From positions 26,641,001 to 26,705,000 of the forward strand of contig NC_081820.1 of NCBI RefSeq assembly GCF_030704535.1: a DNA stretch of 64,000 bases. The letters are read 5' to 3'. This DNA is from Vitis vinifera (Eukaryota > Streptophyta > Magnoliopsida > Vitales > Vitaceae). Shown here piece after piece: positions 61,241 through 64,000 of this stretch. A program made the translations under genes and the position numbers. The notes below the pieces were generated by a model that saw only the letters and a list, made by a program, of their open reading frames with translations, had not been told where the DNA came from and ran no database searches. Numbering within the stretch: the first letter of the stretch is position 1; the number at the start of each line of letters is the position of its first letter.

Positions 61241-64000
61241 TTTCCAACCCCAATAACAGGGAAATGAAAGGGTGCCGTTTAAGCTACTTACACTGGGAAA
61301 TAGCTTTTCAGGAATTATTTGGCTTTGCCTCCTCAACAAAATTATTATTAGAACTCATTTTTATTAATTATTAAAAATTTAAAAAGAAGCCAAGCAAAAT
61401 GCATTATAAAAGATTATTATAAAGTATAAGAAGATTTTTTGTGATCAAAATTCCGCCAATGGTTTCATCACAGTGTTTGATATTAAGTATAACATGTTAA
61501 TTCAAGTCCAACCCAATCCAAAAAAGTACAAAACTTAAGTAGATTGAAGTTGGGTTGGTTGTGAGTTTAATGGTAATGATGTCTTTAAGGTAACACTAGA
61601 ACTTGAATGGGTATGAATCCAACCCGAAAAAAATAAATGTCTTTGACTAATTAAAGTTAGGTTAGACATGAGTTAAATATTTATAAATTTAATATAAAAC
61701 CTTATCAATCTACCTAAGTTGGTTGTAGCCTTAATATAGTGAATTCCCACTTTAAGGGTTTGTCCATGGTCCATTTCTTTTTAGGTATTAGTACAAGGCC
61801 AATTGAGGAATCAAAAACTATGATTACTTGAGGGAAATGACTACATCCAATCTATTGAAATCACAATTAATTGGCAACACCATAATGGGGGAGTGTTTGC
61901 TTATTCATGGGGCAACCAAGCCAACCCACATCCTCCAATCTCCATTTGCTTTGCCCAAAACTTGATGATGTCACTACAACCACCATCATATTTGAACCAT
62001 GTGATTTGGCTAATAATGTCAGGACTTGAACCCAAAGTGAAAGGTAGCAAACACTAATCCATGTGCACATGAAGTGAGTGCCCAATATTTTTGTGTGTCG
62101 GTTCCTCTTCTATATCATGCTTCACTCCCAAGTTTTATACATTTCATTGGTATATCTAATAAATTTTTAAAAAAAAATATTTTCTTGGAACCAAATATAC
62201 CCTAAAAATCCTTCGAACTTTCCTCGTGCAATACTTGGGCATAGGGGTTGCCAAATGGTAAAAACTTCAAAATCTAAATTTGAAAAATGTCTACAAATGC
62301 ACCATAGACTTTACTCAATCATTTGTGTGTAACACCACTTTCTCTTAACTAAATACAATAATATAGACCACCCATTTAGTTTTGGAGAAACACCCACTAT
62401 GATATTTGGCTGACTGAAAAAAATTAAGTTCAACAAAGCACACAAAGATTAGGTTTGCCTGCCCTTGACCCCATCAATAGACTAAGAACCAAATATATAA
62501 ACTAGTAATAGTAACAAATTTATGGCCCTTTGAAAATAGGGGATGGTTGGTGGAAAAGTTGGAGGTAATTTGTCTGATTCAAGAGCTTCTAGAGCAAGAG
62601 TGGGGTTGAAGTCAGTGGAGTGGCTGTGCAGTCACCAATGGCTGCAACATCTTTTTCAGGAGTTGGTAAGATGTTGTCCCCAACTCCATTTCAGCGATGA
62701 CTCACACTCATCATGCCTGTCCTTTCCCATGGGCCTTTTTGCAAGGAGTACAACAATTTTTTTTTAATTAAAATAATAATAAATTTTAATTTGAAAAAAA
62801 AAATGGGGATAGGTAAGAGGGATTAGTATGCAACTTAGTCAAAAGGGTCATTTTCTTTTATTTATTTTTAGAATAATATTTAAAAAAAAAAAAAAGAAAT
62901 CCCTTTTCCATGACCCTATTGAGTGTTTTTCGTCCAAATTGTTTTGGAAATCAAATATGGCCATGGCTATAAGCTTGTTGACTTGTGCATGAGCTCACCC
63001 CAAACTGGTTTCTAACTAATAACATGACTTTGTAACAATGATAAGTTAATAGTGGAAAAAAAAACCTTAAAGTCAAGTTTGAGGTGGGTTTAGGTATATT
63101 ACTTTGTTTCATCTTATCCCATACCGATTACATATAAAATTAAATAAAAAATATTAATTTAATTATTATTTTTAATTTCCCTCTTTTTAACATATATATA
63201 TAAAATAAAAAATATATAGTTTCTTTAAAAAAATAAATTATAAATAATCATAATAGTTATTTATTTATAAATTTATTTATTTTAGTGTAATTAAAAAATT
63301 TTAAAATAACAAAAAAAAATTTAACAAGTTAGGTTGGGAAGGGTATAAAAACTTCTCATATCACATGTCTTGCCATTTTTTGAATTTATTTTTGTTTCAT
63401 TTTAAAGAATGAAAATATGTTTAAATCATCAAAACAAAATCTTAATAAGAGTTGACTCATTTCAAAATGTGTATATTATAATAGGTGGAGTGTCAAATAA
63501 AATTAGGATTTATTTGATAATGCTTATGAAAGCAATTTTTTAAAAAATATATAGTTTTCAAGAAAAGTTTTTTTTTAAATATTTTTAATTATTTTAATAT
63601 ACAAGATTTTGTTTAAAAATCCAAATATAAAAAATAATTTTTTGTATGCTTATTTACGATGTAAAAATATTCTCAATATTTTAATTGTTTCTTATAATAA
63701 TCTAGAAAATATATTTTAAAACATCTTAAATTTATTTTATAAAACAATTGTTTTAAAAAAAAGTTGTCAACATGTTTTTTAAATTAGAAAAAAAAAAATT
63801 GATTTTAAAAATAGTTTTCAAATAAATCCTTTGATTCTTCATTAATACGACAGAAGTAGATTGGAAAGCTTCGATCAAAAAATGTTGAAATCATCAACAT
63901 CAACATACCCTTTTGTCAAAGTGAGATGATTGATGTTCAATTTAACAAGTGTTTTCTTTCATCTAAACACCAAAAGCTACACGAATCTTCATATTTTTTC
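61241..64000. other. AT-rich spacer, no recognised gene
   Basis: The segment 61500-61720 has repeated AACCCAAC/GGGTTGG-type phrases that may be a worn repeat. A clear MITE lies at 63505-63830. 62540-62760 is GC-richer and open on the plus strand for some 70 codons, but its content is not recognisable. Confidence 0.55.
63505..63830. mobile_element. MITE (family A type), 326 bp
   Basis: The left end AGGATTTATTTGATAATGCT and the reverse complement of the right end, AGGATTTATTTGAAAACTAT, match for 13 bases and continue similarly. The interior is A/T-rich with TTTTTAAATATTTTTAATTA phrases. No clear target duplication is seen. Confidence 0.65.

Overview
The window is nuclear DNA of a woody eudicot, most likely grapevine (Vitis). 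This is inferred from multi-exon genes with GT-AG introns, plant-only families (NAC factor, HIPP, class III peroxidases, ILR1-type amidohydrolase), very AT-rich spacers packed with short TIR elements, and a Ty1/Copia element primed by the plant initiator tRNA-Met site. The species cannot be proven from the sequence alone. About nine protein genes look complete. One more is a pseudogene and one is a doubtful 58-residue reading frame. I recognised no tRNA, rRNA, snRNA, miRNA or CRISPR.

Layout. 1-3561 is AT-rich spacer. 3562-6011 (+) encodes an EF-hand-containing endonuclease/exonuclease/phosphatase protein. 6012-13258 is repeat-rich spacer. 13259-15899 (+) is a membrane-tethered NAC factor, followed by a CT-rich tandem repeat and a small reverse-oriented retroposon with a 17-bp target duplication. 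17308-28650 is a tandem segmental duplication. Each unit holds one ILR1-like IAA-amino-acid hydrolase and one internally deleted L1-type LINE. The second hydrolase is a pseudogene and the first has a GC splice donor, so whether this locus makes any enzyme is open. Unit 1 later gained nested MITEs.

32530-34217 (+) is a two-domain HIPP metallochaperone-like protein. 36465-41061 is a young Ty1/Copia element with identical LTRs, lying in the apparent 5' UTR of a small HMA-domain gene (41129-41930, +). 46034-51591 (+) encodes a large, acidic, low-complexity plant protein of unknown function. 53037-54434 and 55073-56298 (+) are tandem secretory class III peroxidases. On the minus strand lie the nascent polypeptide-associated complex alpha subunit (57435-59251) and a three-exon Cys/His-rich plant protein of unknown function (60332-61240). 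The rest, to 64000, is AT-rich spacer with a clear MITE at 63505-63830.

The genes do not form a pathway. Themes are local duplication (hydrolases, peroxidases, two neighbouring HMA proteins) and transposons remodelling spacers and one promoter. Exon junctions were read by hand from splice consensus and frame; each stated junction keeps phase. I found no convincing undescribed system. The best leads are the Copia insertion at the HMA gene, the damaged hydrolase pair with a shared His-to-Asp change, and the two unknown-function genes.
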